A stretch of 64,000 nt of DNA from Pedobacter frigiditerrae (lineage in GTDB: Bacteria > Bacteroidota > Bacteroidia > Sphingobacteriales > Sphingobacteriaceae). Positions 43,730 through 52,496 of this stretch are shown here, piece by piece. A program made the translations under genes and the position numbers. The DNA lies in assembly GCF_004331645.1 (NCBI RefSeq), contig NZ_SJSK01000001.1, positions 1,550,001 through 1,614,000 on the forward strand. The letters are read 5' to 3'. The first letter of the stretch is position 1; each line of letters starts with the position of its first letter. The notes under the pieces were generated by a model. That model was given only the letters and a program-made list of their open reading frames with translations, was not told the DNA's origin and did not search any database.

Positions 43730-44173
43730 TCAACGTTTTCTTCTCATTTGCTGGTCAACAGAAAATGGTCCTGAGCCTACAACCCAAAATAAAACCAAAA
43801 GAAATAAAACAATAACAGAAAGCCACAATTCTGAATTTAAGCCCGAGAAACCATTTGAAATATTAACAAATAGAATGGCACAAATTAAAATAGGGATTTG
43901 AATTACTACGGCAAATCGAGTAACTAAACCAATGGTGATTAAAATACCGCCAACCAAATGTGCAAAAGCCACCAAATGAATGGCAACGCTAGACATCATT
44001 TCTGAGAAGCCAAAAACACTGTTTTTTAACAAAAGTTCTTGTTGTGGGCCTGTATCGCTAATTAGCGAAATGCCTTTAGTAAAAATTATTAAGCCTAATA
44101 CGATGCGAACAACATCTAACCATTTTGCGTGATGGGCATCGCCCCAATGCTCAACTTTTTGGATAACGTTCAT
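43730..44173 (-). CDS. DoxX family membrane protein
   Basis: A 147-residue four-helix membrane protein. The DoxX pattern is LDVVRIVLGLIIFTKGISLI, then LVAFAHLVGGILITIGLVTRFAVVIQIPI and ILFVNISNGFSG. The family sits in the inner membrane and is linked to quinone or thiol redox, but the exact role is unsettled. It is monocistronic and convergent with the AsmA gene. It is one of three DoxX-like genes in the window (others at 35807 and 48956). Confidence 0.88.
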   Translation of the reverse strand: MNVIQKVEHWGDAHHAKWLDVVRIVLGLIIFTKGISLISDTGPQQELLLKNSVFGFSEMMSSVAIHLVAFAHLVGGILITIGLVTRFAVVIQIPILICAILFVNISNGFSGLNSELWLSVIVLFLLVLFWVVGSGPFSVDQQMRRKR

Positions 44174-44262
44174 GATAAACCTCCTTTTTTAAGCTAGATG
44201 AAGTTACAAAAAATATTGAGGTTTGCAAATTAATTAGCTATTAATGAGTATATCTCAGCTAG

Positions 44263-45780
44263 TTATTCTAAATTTCCTGCGGCTCTTTCCTTCTTTAACA
44301 ATTTGGCAAGATCAACCTTAGGATTACTTAATAATATGATTTGAGTTCCCTTTTCCCTAGCAAATTTATTCTCAATTGTACCAACGTGTTTTATTGTTTC
44401 AAATAGAGCCAAATCTCTAGTAGAACCTAAATTATCTACGGTTTTTATCCTAATAACTGTTTTAATTTCCTTGTCTAAATCTAACCAGTTGATGTAATCG
44501 TCAGTAAATGAATTAGCTTGTAAACCTTTAATCTTCGAATAATAATTTATCGCCCCTGTTTGACCATAATTGTCACAAAGTATAAAAATGCTTTTTTTAT
44601 CAGGAATGCTGTTATAGATAGAATCTGTTTTGGCGGCTAATTCTTTCCAACCTAACATATCTGCAAAATCTTGAGAGATTGGATGTTTTTTGCCATCTTC
44701 CCAAGTATGTTCGCTAAAAGGTTTATGTAGCTCAGCATTCTTTACATATGTTTCTGGCGTGTATATCGGCATAGATGTTTTTAACAAAGCGTAAAAGAAA
44801 AATAAGATAATCGCAAAAGCCAAATAACGTAGATAAAATTTCCAACCTTTTGTCAATAATAAACTTAAATAAACAGCACCAAAGGCGAAGAAAATAGGAT
44901 ATAAGCCAATGGCATAGTAATCTTTCGCTTTGAAGTAAATAAATAACGCTATCGTAAAAATATAAACGGCTGCCAAAAAACGATAGGGTTTAAATGGAGC
45001 ATAGCTGAAGAAAGAAATAAAAGCTACGATAAGAATAAAGATGGAACCAATAAAAAAGAAAACCTGTTCTTTTACAAAATCTGTTCTATTTACATGGACT
45101 AACTGTGTATCTGCCAATTCTTTCATGTGTTTTAATACAGGAAAATCATTTTGAAATTGCCAAATCAGGTTTGGACTTATTAATGCCAATGCTAAAAGAA
45201 TAGCATAATAAAACTGTGCTTTTAAGAATAATGTCCTGTGTTTAGTTAATAACAGCGCAGGTAATAATCCCAAAATACAAAAAACAATGTTGTATTTATT
45301 TAAAAATCCAATAGCAAAGCTGATGGCTAGAAAGTATAACCATTTGTAATTATTAGTTTGGATGTAACGAATTAACGTAAAGTAAATTAACGTCCAACAT
45401 AAAATATCTAAGGAGTTGGGTTGATAGAGGATGTTTATCCTTAACAAAACCGAACAAAGCAAACCTGTAGCGGCTAATGTGCAAGCAAATAGACCTCCCT
45501 TTAAACTTTCTATTGTTTTCCAAACTACGAGTATGGTTAATGCACCAAATAATGCTGGGAAAAATTTAATCCAAAAAACTGAATTACCCAATTTTAAAAT
45601 TATCCAAGAAATCCAAGAAGTTACAGGAGGGACTGAATGAAAACCCCATGCTAAATGTTTGGCTTGGTCTAAATGCAAATATTCGTCACGTTGCAACTCA
45701 TAAACAGGGTTGATGACTACATATTGCAAAACCATTTTTATTAATATAAATAGCAAGAGAAAAATGGTTCCTTTTTTCAT
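44263..45780 (-). CDS. GT39-like membrane glycosyltransferase (ArnT/PMT fold)
   Basis: A 505-residue polytopic protein with about ten helices. The first periplasmic loop holds the acidic signature of GT-C enzymes, YELQRDEYLHLDQAKH (near residues 28-43), and the next helices carry the conserved ISWIILKLG. The C-terminal 150 residues form a soluble periplasmic domain. Enzymes of this fold move a sugar from a lipid-phosphate donor to lipid A, protein or glycan; the acceptor is unknown. It is coupled to the upstream membrane-protein gene by a 1-bp overlap (TAATG), in an operon with GH20. Confidence 0.88.
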   Translation of the reverse strand: MKKGTIFLLLFILIKMVLQYVVINPVYELQRDEYLHLDQAKHLAWGFHSVPPVTSWISWIILKLGNSVFWIKFFPALFGALTILVVWKTIESLKGGLFACTLAATGLLCSVLLRINILYQPNSLDILCWTLIYFTLIRYIQTNNYKWLYFLAISFAIGFLNKYNIVFCILGLLPALLLTKHRTLFLKAQFYYAILLALALISPNLIWQFQNDFPVLKHMKELADTQLVHVNRTDFVKEQVFFFIGSIFILIVAFISFFSYAPFKPYRFLAAVYIFTIALFIYFKAKDYYAIGLYPIFFAFGAVYLSLLLTKGWKFYLRYLAFAIILFFFYALLKTSMPIYTPETYVKNAELHKPFSEHTWEDGKKHPISQDFADMLGWKELAAKTDSIYNSIPDKKSIFILCDNYGQTGAINYYSKIKGLQANSFTDDYINWLDLDKEIKTVIRIKTVDNLGSTRDLALFETIKHVGTIENKFAREKGTQIILLSNPKVDLAKLLKKERAAGNLE

Positions 45781-46457
45781 TAGTGATTTTGTAAGGTATC
45801 TAATAATGTTTTATCTTTTTCGTTATGATTAATAGCATATAAATCTACCAGAAACTTAATCATAAAAAATGGTAAGATAATGGCATACTTATTAAGTGAG
45901 CCTAAGCTAAAACTAAAGTTTATGAATTTTCCACTGGTAAATGCCCATAAAAAAGCTCCAAAAATGATAGATAAATGTAGGGTTATCAAGTGCCCACTCA
46001 TTGCCCCAAATGTTGGAATTGGTTCTTGTCTATTTAATGATGTTGATCTGATTTGGAGCACCTCCCTCACAATTGCTATCATTAAACAAACGTTAAATGC
46101 AATGTCATGAAACATAAAAATTTGTACGTTTTTAACTAGTGCATCTTTTTCGTCTTGGGCTAAATGGAAGAACAAGCCGAATACTAAAACAATAAAAACA
46201 GAATAGATAAAAAGAAAGAAAAATCTAGTTTTAATATTGCTGATGGCTTTTCGCTTGGTAAATTCCCTAATATTTTTAGGATCTTCTCTGTGCATTTTAA
46301 CTTGAATGAGCAAAGAAATGTTTCGAATTAACTCATCAAACCAAAATAGATAGATGATAAAAAACAAATTTGCATTATCATAAACTATACTATAAATAGC
46401 GTAAGCGCTAAACAAAAGCATCATTATAATATTGATATTTCGTTGCGCTTTATTCAT
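45780..46457 (-). CDS. Hypothetical multi-pass membrane protein
   Basis: A 225-residue protein with about six hydrophobic helices (near 12-30, 33-50, 78-96, 110-130, 148-170, 185-205). No named family is recognised. A conserved-looking loop HREDPKNIREFTKRKA lies between helices two and three. It sits one base after the GH20 gene and overlaps the glycosyltransferase gene by one base, so it is translationally coupled to both; a role in the same glycan or envelope process is inferred only from that position. Confidence 0.75.
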   Translation of the reverse strand: MNKAQRNINIIMMLLFSAYAIYSIVYDNANLFFIIYLFWFDELIRNISLLIQVKMHREDPKNIREFTKRKAISNIKTRFFFLFIYSVFIVLVFGLFFHLAQDEKDALVKNVQIFMFHDIAFNVCLMIAIVREVLQIRSTSLNRQEPIPTFGAMSGHLITLHLSIIFGAFLWAFTSGKFINFSFSLGSLNKYAIILPFFMIKFLVDLYAINHNEKDKTLLDTLQNH

Positions 46458-46458
46458 T

Positions 46459-48417
46459 TTATCTTTTGCCAGCTCGTTTTTCTAATTCCTCAATTGGCAT
46501 ATTCATCATTCTGCCAATCGGATTTTTACCTCTGTAAGTAATAACTTTCAACACCTTCGCATCAACAGGAGGAACTAAGGGAGTAGTATATTTTGGATAA
46601 AATCTATCAGGGAAAGAATTGTCGAAACTATAATAGATATCCAAACCTTCAACCTCAGTAGTTAAAGTGATTAATAAATTCCTATCAGCACTTCTTCTAA
46701 CCGTAAAAATAGGGTCGTAAACACTTGGTGCATATTTAGTTTCAGCGATGTCTAAACGTTTAAAGTGCTCTTCCGTGCGAGCAAAAAAGTTAGTCCAGTT
46801 TTTTTTCTCTTTTGGCGACCAAACAGATTCTGCAATGGCAAAACCACGTGGCCAAGTCATATACTCTGCCTGACGGATGTTATAAACCTGCTCCGTCCAT
46901 AAATTGGCTTGACCACCTTTGATAAATTTAGGATCTACACCTGCAGGAACAGGGTCAAATTCGTAAGATTTACTTAAACGCAAACTGGCATAAACTCTTG
47001 GTTCTGTAATCGCATCAGCTTGCATATAATCTATGTAGGCAAACTGGGTTGGGCTCATTACTACTTCGTGACCAGCTTTTGCTGCATCAATGCCATGTTG
47101 CATGTTACGCCAGCTCATAACGGCTGCGGTAGGAGAAACACCTCCTTCTAAAACTTCATCCCAAGCCATGAATTTTTTGCCCTTGGATTGAATGATGGTT
47201 TCTACCCTTCGCTCAAAATAGGCCTGCACTTCTGGGATTGTTTTTAATCCTTCACGTTTCATCAACTCCTTAATTTGATCATTCTTCTCCCAAAAATTAC
47301 GAGCAACCTCATCACCGCCAACGTGGATATATTCAAAAGGGAAGAGTTTAGCAATTTGAGAAAATACAGTGTCTAAAAACACATATACCTTTTCATTTGC
47401 GGGACAAAGCGTATTGTCTACCAAGCCTAAAGGTGGAGCGCCACGACTCCAGTCCATAATTTTTTCTCCACTGCGTACTTTATAATTTATCGCCTCTGGT
47501 GTACAAGATAATTCTGGGTAAGAAGCAATAGCTGCTAAACTATGACCAGGCACATCAATCTCTGGCATTATGTTTACAAAACGAGCTTTGGCGTATTCTA
47601 CCAATTCTTTTATATCTTCTTGAGTATAAAAACCGCCATAATTTCTTGGTTCGTCAGCGGTTGGCGGAATAAAATCTCCAAATGTGCCTATGCGTTTTAC
47701 GTTCCAAGCGCCAACTTCAGTCAATTTTGGTAAACCTTTAATTTCAATTCTCCAACCTTCATCATCAGCTAAATGCAAATGCAAAATATTGTATTTATAG
47801 CGCACCATTGCATCTATATATTGTTTTACTTCTTGTTTGGTGAAAAAGTGTCTTGCTACATCGAACATTAATCCTCTCCATCCCAAACGCGGATAATCAG
47901 TAACCTCTACACAAGGCATTACCCATTTAATACCTTTAACTTCTTCTTTACTTTCTATTTCTTTTGGCAATAATTGTATCAGCGATTGAACGCCATAGAA
48001 TAAACCTGCAGGTTTGTTAGCTCTTATTACTACTTGTCTTACACCAACAGAAAGATGGTATCCTTCAGTGCCTATACTTGCATCTTCTGTATCATTTATA
48101 ATTAATTTAATAGTCGGATTAGCTACTGGTGGATTGATAACATTTACATGATATCCTGTAGGTATTGATAGGCGTTCTTGTAGGAAGGCAATGGTTTGTT
48201 TTAATTCTGGCGACTTACCAACTTGAATAGTGATGTTATTAGGCAAAACGAAGTGTCCTGCAAGCTTAGTTAAGTTTGCAGGTGCGGGTATTATCGCAAT
48301 TTCGCTATTTGCATAACTTTCTAAATCTGTTGTAGTTTCTGAATTACCTTCTATAGCTTGAGCGAAAACAGTAAAATTGATGAATAATAGAAAAATGAAT
48401 GAAGCAATAAATTTCAT
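46459..48417 (-). CDS. Beta-N-acetylhexosaminidase, GH20
   Basis: A 652-residue secreted enzyme that removes terminal GlcNAc or GalNAc. The signal peptide ends near VFAQA (residue 19). A GH20b-type N-terminal domain (about 35-160) is followed by the TIM barrel. The catalytic Asp-Glu pair is in YIHVGGDEVARNFW, and the active-site tryptophan region is EDIKELVEYAKA...MAWDEVLEG. The C-terminal VEGLDIYYSFDNSFPD fits a chitobiase C-terminal/Fn3-like domain. It heads an operon with the membrane-protein gene and the GT39-like gene. Confidence 0.95.
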   Translation of the reverse strand: MKFIASFIFLLFINFTVFAQAIEGNSETTTDLESYANSEIAIIPAPANLTKLAGHFVLPNNITIQVGKSPELKQTIAFLQERLSIPTGYHVNVINPPVANPTIKLIINDTEDASIGTEGYHLSVGVRQVVIRANKPAGLFYGVQSLIQLLPKEIESKEEVKGIKWVMPCVEVTDYPRLGWRGLMFDVARHFFTKQEVKQYIDAMVRYKYNILHLHLADDEGWRIEIKGLPKLTEVGAWNVKRIGTFGDFIPPTADEPRNYGGFYTQEDIKELVEYAKARFVNIMPEIDVPGHSLAAIASYPELSCTPEAINYKVRSGEKIMDWSRGAPPLGLVDNTLCPANEKVYVFLDTVFSQIAKLFPFEYIHVGGDEVARNFWEKNDQIKELMKREGLKTIPEVQAYFERRVETIIQSKGKKFMAWDEVLEGGVSPTAAVMSWRNMQHGIDAAKAGHEVVMSPTQFAYIDYMQADAITEPRVYASLRLSKSYEFDPVPAGVDPKFIKGGQANLWTEQVYNIRQAEYMTWPRGFAIAESVWSPKEKKNWTNFFARTEEHFKRLDIAETKYAPSVYDPIFTVRRSADRNLLITLTTEVEGLDIYYSFDNSFPDRFYPKYTTPLVPPVDAKVLKVITYRGKNPIGRMMNMPIEELEKRAGKR

Positions 48418-48467
48418 AATAGGAATAGTGCCGATTAAATTTGAAATCGCAATTTATTAATTTTAAC

Positions 48468-48920
48468 CTAAATAGCTTTATTGTTTTTACGGAATAGATA
48501 GGAAAGTGGTAAGCCGATGCACGTAATTAAAATAATGCAGTTGGTAATTGCACCCGACCAAGAAAATGGAATTTCTAATGCCCTAGATAATGGAACAATA
48601 GCTAAATTCATAACCAACCAAACAAAAAAGCCATATAAAACTGCAATTAAGGTTGTATTCTGAAACCAAGACCACAGCTTTTTGTAAATGAGAGAGAAGA
48701 AAAGGGTAAAGATAAAAGCGATGATAAAATGTAATAACAGTCCGGTAAATATCATTTCAATACCCCCTGTCATTGCTTCTTTACCAAAAATAGCACTTGC
48801 AATATATTTTAAAACTATGGTTGGATTTTTTCCTGTTTTAAAGTAGAAATTTAAAAATGCAGCAATGATATCTAAAGCTCCTGCTATTAAACCTGCCTTG
48901 ACAATTAGTTTTGAGTTCAT
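48468..48920 (-). CDS. Small membrane protein (YagU/DUF1440-like)
   Basis: A 150-residue protein with four helices (about 5-26, 55-80, 88-110, 118-140). The opening AGLIAGALDIIAAFLNFYF and the GGIEMIFTGLLLHFIIAFIFTL segment resemble the YagU/DUF1440 family. The function is unknown. It precedes no obvious partner; the DoxX-like gene lies 35 bp upstream in the same direction, so the two could share a transcript. The call is by resemblance only. Confidence 0.65.
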   Translation of the reverse strand: MNSKLIVKAGLIAGALDIIAAFLNFYFKTGKNPTIVLKYIASAIFGKEAMTGGIEMIFTGLLLHFIIAFIFTLFFSLIYKKLWSWFQNTTLIAVLYGFFVWLVMNLAIVPLSRALEIPFSWSGAITNCIILITCIGLPLSYLFRKNNKAI

Positions 48921-48955
48921 CGCTAATCCTTTTTAAGGTATTGAAGATAAGTATT

Positions 48956-49336
48956 TTAAAAATATTTTCTATCTCTTAAATAAAACTCATTACTGAAAAT
49001 CATTACCATGAATATTGCAGCAAAAACGATATTTAGTTTTCCGAATAGCAATAAATCTGGAGCTAAAAAGAATTCTAATACATTCATGGTACCAATGATA
49101 AGAATTTGCAATGTCGAACAAATTCTAGCTTTTATTCTAGTTAAAATCCAAACAAACATTCCAACTTCTAATAAACCTATAATCAATGTTAAACTAGGGG
49201 CAATCTTATTCCCTAGAATCCTTACTACAATTTCTTGATGCCTTGGGACAAAATTTAAAATTTTGCAAAATAAACCATTAACAAGCCATACTAATGCCAT
49301 AAATAATGTGATGAAATATGAGAAAGACTTTTTCAA
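48956..49336 (-). CDS. DoxX-like small membrane protein (TTG start)
   Basis: A 126-residue protein with four helices, in which WLVNGLFCKILNFVPRHQEIV and LLEVGMFVWIL are characteristic of the DoxX_3-like group. The only start giving the full first helix is TTG at 49336, immediately after the stop of the GNAT gene (TAA ends at 49337). The next in-frame ATG (49300) would delete 12 residues of that helix. Translation re-initiation from the GNAT gene is therefore likely. The function is unknown. Confidence 0.72.
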   Translation of the reverse strand: MKKSFSYFITLFMALVWLVNGLFCKILNFVPRHQEIVVRILGNKIAPSLTLIIGLLEVGMFVWILTRIKARICSTLQILIIGTMNVLEFFLAPDLLLFGKLNIVFAAIFMVMIFSNEFYLRDRKYF

Positions 49337-49846
49337 TTAAAGATTCATTGGTTTTCTAATGCCATAAATCATTTCATCGTAAACCGTTCCGTTTTTGTAA
49401 AAAGTTTCTTTTAATTCGGCTTCTAAGGTAAAACCTGTCTTTTCTAAAACTCTCTGCGATTTAATATTCGTGTCAAATGTTCTGGCGAAAATTCTAGTAA
49501 TGTTAAAGGTTTTGAAACCATAATTAACCATCAATTTTATAGCTTCTGGAACAATTCCGTTGCCCCAGTATTCTTCTGCAATCCAATAACCCATCTCTGC
49601 ATTTTTACAATAAAAATCTGCTTGTGGGTGCACTCCAATAGAGCCTGTAACTTCGCCATTAACTACTATGGCAAATATCTCTTGAGGTGTAGCCGATAAT
49701 GCTAAATTGATAAAAGCAATGCCATCATTTTGAGTGTAGGGAAAGGGGAATTTATTACTTAAGTTTTTGGCGATATTATAATTATTGGCGTGTTTAACCA
49801 AGCTTTGTAAATCACTTAATTGAAAGGGGCGAAGTTCGAAATTCAT
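49337..49846 (-). CDS. GNAT family N-acetyltransferase (RimJ/RimL-like)
   Basis: A 169-residue acetyl-CoA-dependent acetyltransferase. The RimJ-like pattern is GSIGVHPQADFYCKNAEMGYWIAEEYWGNG (shown split as GSIGVHP and EMGYWIAEEYWGNG), followed by the late SQRVLEKTGFTLEAELKE motif that contacts the pantetheine. Such proteins modify N-terminal amino groups or small amines; the substrate is unknown. It is translationally coupled to the DoxX-like gene, which starts at the next base. The ATG start at 49846 is standard. Confidence 0.92.
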   Translation of the reverse strand: MNFELRPFQLSDLQSLVKHANNYNIAKNLSNKFPFPYTQNDGIAFINLALSATPQEIFAIVVNGEVTGSIGVHPQADFYCKNAEMGYWIAEEYWGNGIVPEAIKLMVNYGFKTFNITRIFARTFDTNIKSQRVLEKTGFTLEAELKETFYKNGTVYDEMIYGIRKPMNL

Positions 49847-49858
49847 AGTTATCTAGTT

Positions 49859-49930
49859 TTGTCATTCCGACTTTGGAGGAATCTAACGAGATGAATTTAC
49901 ATAATAGATTCTTCGCTTTGCTCAGAATGA
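49859..49930. repeat. Inverted dispersed repeat GTCATTCCGA...GATTCTTCGCT...CAGAATGA
   Basis: The left arm GTCATTCCGACTTTGGAGG and right arm TTCGCTTTGCTCAGAATGA bracket GGAATCT and AGATTC. It is an imperfect inverted repeat between the GNAT gene and dacB. A related single arm is at 18563-18597 and a looser one at 3443-3487. Confidence 0.65.
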
Positions 49931-49935
49931 AAACA

Positions 49936-51342
49936 TTATTTCAAAGCATCCAACACTTTAAATAATTTTTTACTAATGCCAGAGCCATTGTAATTATTAA
50001 TGTTGATAACTGCAATGTACCTGTTCCCTTGTGTATCTGTATAATACCCGGCATAAGCTGAAACATCATTAATACTACCGCTTTTTAATTTCATTCCGTT
50101 GTTGTCTGGGAAGGAATTATAATAAGCGGCAAACCAATCTTCTTTTTGGGCCTGAAATAAAATAGAGGCCATTGCTAAAGTAGTTACTCTTGTTCCTGGA
50201 GAGAGCCCACTGCCGTCTAAAATATTCAAAGTATTTTTGTCAATTCCTTTAGTTGACCAAAAATTAATAACTGATGATGTTCCGTTTCTAGTACTAGGGG
50301 CTTTACCTAGTTTCCAAGCAATGGTTCTTAATAATTGCTCGCCATAAAGGTTTACACTTTTTTTGTTAAACCAATAAACAATTTCACTTAAGGCAGGTGA
50401 ATTTACTGTGGCTATTGTTTGCGTAATGGTTGGTAATGTTTTTCCATCTAAACCTAATCTTCTAGCCGTTGTTGCTGCAGTGCTTGTAATGTTCAATCTT
50501 GATAATGTATCTTGTAAACGATAGGCCGCATCAAAAGCTGGGTCTGGCAATGCCAAAGAAATTCCTGTTTTACTAATTCCAATTCCCCACGTACCGCGTA
50601 AATAGGCTAAATTGCCAAATGGTGGTAAATAAGCATAAGCATTATCGCCTGAGCCAGATGAACCTGTTTTTAATTCATTAATAACTTTTAAATAGGGCAT
50701 GGCTGGAACTGTTTTTTGAATGCTAACATCCGCACCAACACTACCACCTGGCTTTAAATGAATGTCAAATTGGTTTTCTCTCCAAGCCAAAGATGAATTT
50801 CCTGCGCCATAATAATTTCCCATATCTTGCCAAATCCAACCTTCGGGCATAGTTTGTGTTCCCCACAAACTATCATCGCCAATTACTGCACCTTCAATTT
50901 TTTTAATACCAGCATTTTTAATGGCACTAACCCATTGATTTAAAATTACATTCTCTTTGGTTTGCTCATAACGCCATGAGCCTAAAGTCGGATCGCCTCC
51001 ACCAATAATGATTAAATCGCCTTGCAACGTTCCATCAGCTGTAATTTTACCACTGTACGCTAAAGTTGTTTGATATTTAAAATCTTTTCCTAACACACTA
51101 AAAGCAGTAGCCGAAGTGATGGTTTTTAAAGTAGAGGCAGTTGCTAGTCCGATATTTTCATTTTTGGCAAAAATTACTTTTCCGCTTTGCGCATCTAATA
51201 CACAAAGTGATGTAATGGCATATTTTGCCTGTTCATCATTAACTAAACTTTGATAAGCTTGTTCTATTTTAGCAATAGGAAATTGAGCGTAACATTGTGT
51301 GGCAAAAACTAATAATAGTAACTGAAGCTTGAATATTTTCAT
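49936..51342 (-). CDS. dacB: D-alanyl-D-alanine carboxypeptidase/endopeptidase, PBP4 (S13) family
   Basis: A 468-residue periplasmic serine enzyme that trims peptidoglycan stem peptides or cross-links. The signal peptide ends near CYAQF (residue 20). The active-site SxxK is S70-TLK73 (ATASTLKTI), the SxN motif is in KKSVNLYGEQL, and the KTG-equivalent is KSG in MKLKSGSI. A DGSGLSPGTRV stretch typical of the S13 domain is present. All three catalytic motifs are intact. The gene is monocistronic, separated from asd by the asd terminator. Confidence 0.93.
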   Translation of the reverse strand: MKIFKLQLLLLVFATQCYAQFPIAKIEQAYQSLVNDEQAKYAITSLCVLDAQSGKVIFAKNENIGLATASTLKTITSATAFSVLGKDFKYQTTLAYSGKITADGTLQGDLIIIGGGDPTLGSWRYEQTKENVILNQWVSAIKNAGIKKIEGAVIGDDSLWGTQTMPEGWIWQDMGNYYGAGNSSLAWRENQFDIHLKPGGSVGADVSIQKTVPAMPYLKVINELKTGSSGSGDNAYAYLPPFGNLAYLRGTWGIGISKTGISLALPDPAFDAAYRLQDTLSRLNITSTAATTARRLGLDGKTLPTITQTIATVNSPALSEIVYWFNKKSVNLYGEQLLRTIAWKLGKAPSTRNGTSSVINFWSTKGIDKNTLNILDGSGLSPGTRVTTLAMASILFQAQKEDWFAAYYNSFPDNNGMKLKSGSINDVSAYAGYYTDTQGNRYIAVININNYNGSGISKKLFKVLDALK

Positions 51343-51377
51343 TTGGATAATTTATAATCTTAAAACTAAGTTAAATT

Positions 51378-51408
51378 AAAAAAGTGATGCATAAATACAT
51401 CACTTTTT
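51378..51408 (-). terminator. asd: Intrinsic terminator of asd
   Basis: AAAAAGTGATG and CATCACTTTTT form an 11-bp perfect stem around CATAAATA. On the minus strand it is followed by a T-run. It lies about 50 bp past the asd stop. Confidence 0.85.
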
Positions 51409-51454
51409 AAAATTATATAAACTTAAAACGTATAACTTACAACGTTTAACTTAT

Positions 51455-52447
51455 CTAAACTAACTCTTTTCTTACCAAATACTCAGCAATTTGAACAGCA
51501 TTTGTAGCAGCACCTTTACGTAAATTATCGGCAACGATCCACATATTTAAAGTGTTTGGCATCGATTCATCTCTACGGATACGTCCTACAAAAACTTCGT
51601 CTTTTTCATGTGCATCTTTTGGCATTGGGTATTTTAAGTTCGCTATGTCATCTACCACAATTATTCCTTCAGTTTGCTCTAGTAATGAAGTTACTTCAGC
51701 TAAATCAAAATCGTTCTCAAACTCAATGTTTACCGATTCTGAGTGACCACCCATTACCGGAATACGAACAGTTGTAGCTGTTAAACGAATATTGTCATCT
51801 CCCATAATTTTACGGGTTTCATTAATCATTTTCATTTCCTCTTTAGTGTATCCATTTTCTGTAAATACATCAATTTGAGGAATTACATTTAAATCAATTT
51901 GATAAGGATAAGCCATTTCACCATCATAAATACCTTTACGCTCGTTCATCATCTGGTCAACCGCTTTAACGCCTGTACCAGTAACCGATTGATAAGTAGA
52001 AACTACTACACGTTTAATGCGATATTTATCATGTAATGGTTTTAAAGCAACCACCATTTGTATGGTAGAGCAATTTGGATTAGCGATTATTTTATTGTCT
52101 AATGATAAAATGTGAGCATTTACCTCAGGTACAACCAAAGGAATTGCTGGGTCCATTCTCCAAGCAGAAGAATTATCAATAACTGTAGTTCCGGCTTCTT
52201 TAAAACGAGGGGCATGTTCTAATGAAGTACCTCCACCAGCAGAAAATAAGGCAATATCTGGGCGCATTCCAATCGCAGTGTCCATGCTAACGATTGGAAA
52301 CTGTTTACCCTTAAACGTAATTAACTTACCAACGCTCTTTTCAGATGCAACTGGGATTAACTCAGTTAACGGGAAATTTCTTTCTTCCAATACTTTTAAC
52401 ATTACAGTACCTACTAAACCTGTGGCACCTACTACTGCAACTTTCAT
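51455..52447 (-). CDS. asd: Aspartate-semialdehyde dehydrogenase
   Basis: The 330-residue NADP-dependent enzyme that reduces aspartyl phosphate to the semialdehyde for lysine, threonine, methionine and diaminopimelate. The nucleotide motif GATGLVG is at 7-13, the catalytic cysteine is C126 in NPNCSTIQ, and the acid-base histidine is in GGHSESVNIEF. The length is normal. The gene is monocistronic with a strong terminator. It is divergent from the secreted multidomain protein gene across 49 bp, so both promoters lie in that short gap. Confidence 0.97.
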   Translation of the reverse strand: MKVAVVGATGLVGTVMLKVLEERNFPLTELIPVASEKSVGKLITFKGKQFPIVSMDTAIGMRPDIALFSAGGGTSLEHAPRFKEAGTTVIDNSSAWRMDPAIPLVVPEVNAHILSLDNKIIANPNCSTIQMVVALKPLHDKYRIKRVVVSTYQSVTGTGVKAVDQMMNERKGIYDGEMAYPYQIDLNVIPQIDVFTENGYTKEEMKMINETRKIMGDDNIRLTATTVRIPVMGGHSESVNIEFENDFDLAEVTSLLEQTEGIIVVDDIANLKYPMPKDAHEKDEVFVGRIRRDESMPNTLNMWIVADNLRKGAATNAVQIAEYLVRKELV

Positions 52448-52496
52448 TTTTTCTGTTTTTTGATTATATTTAGTTAATTCTTAATATCTACCAAAT

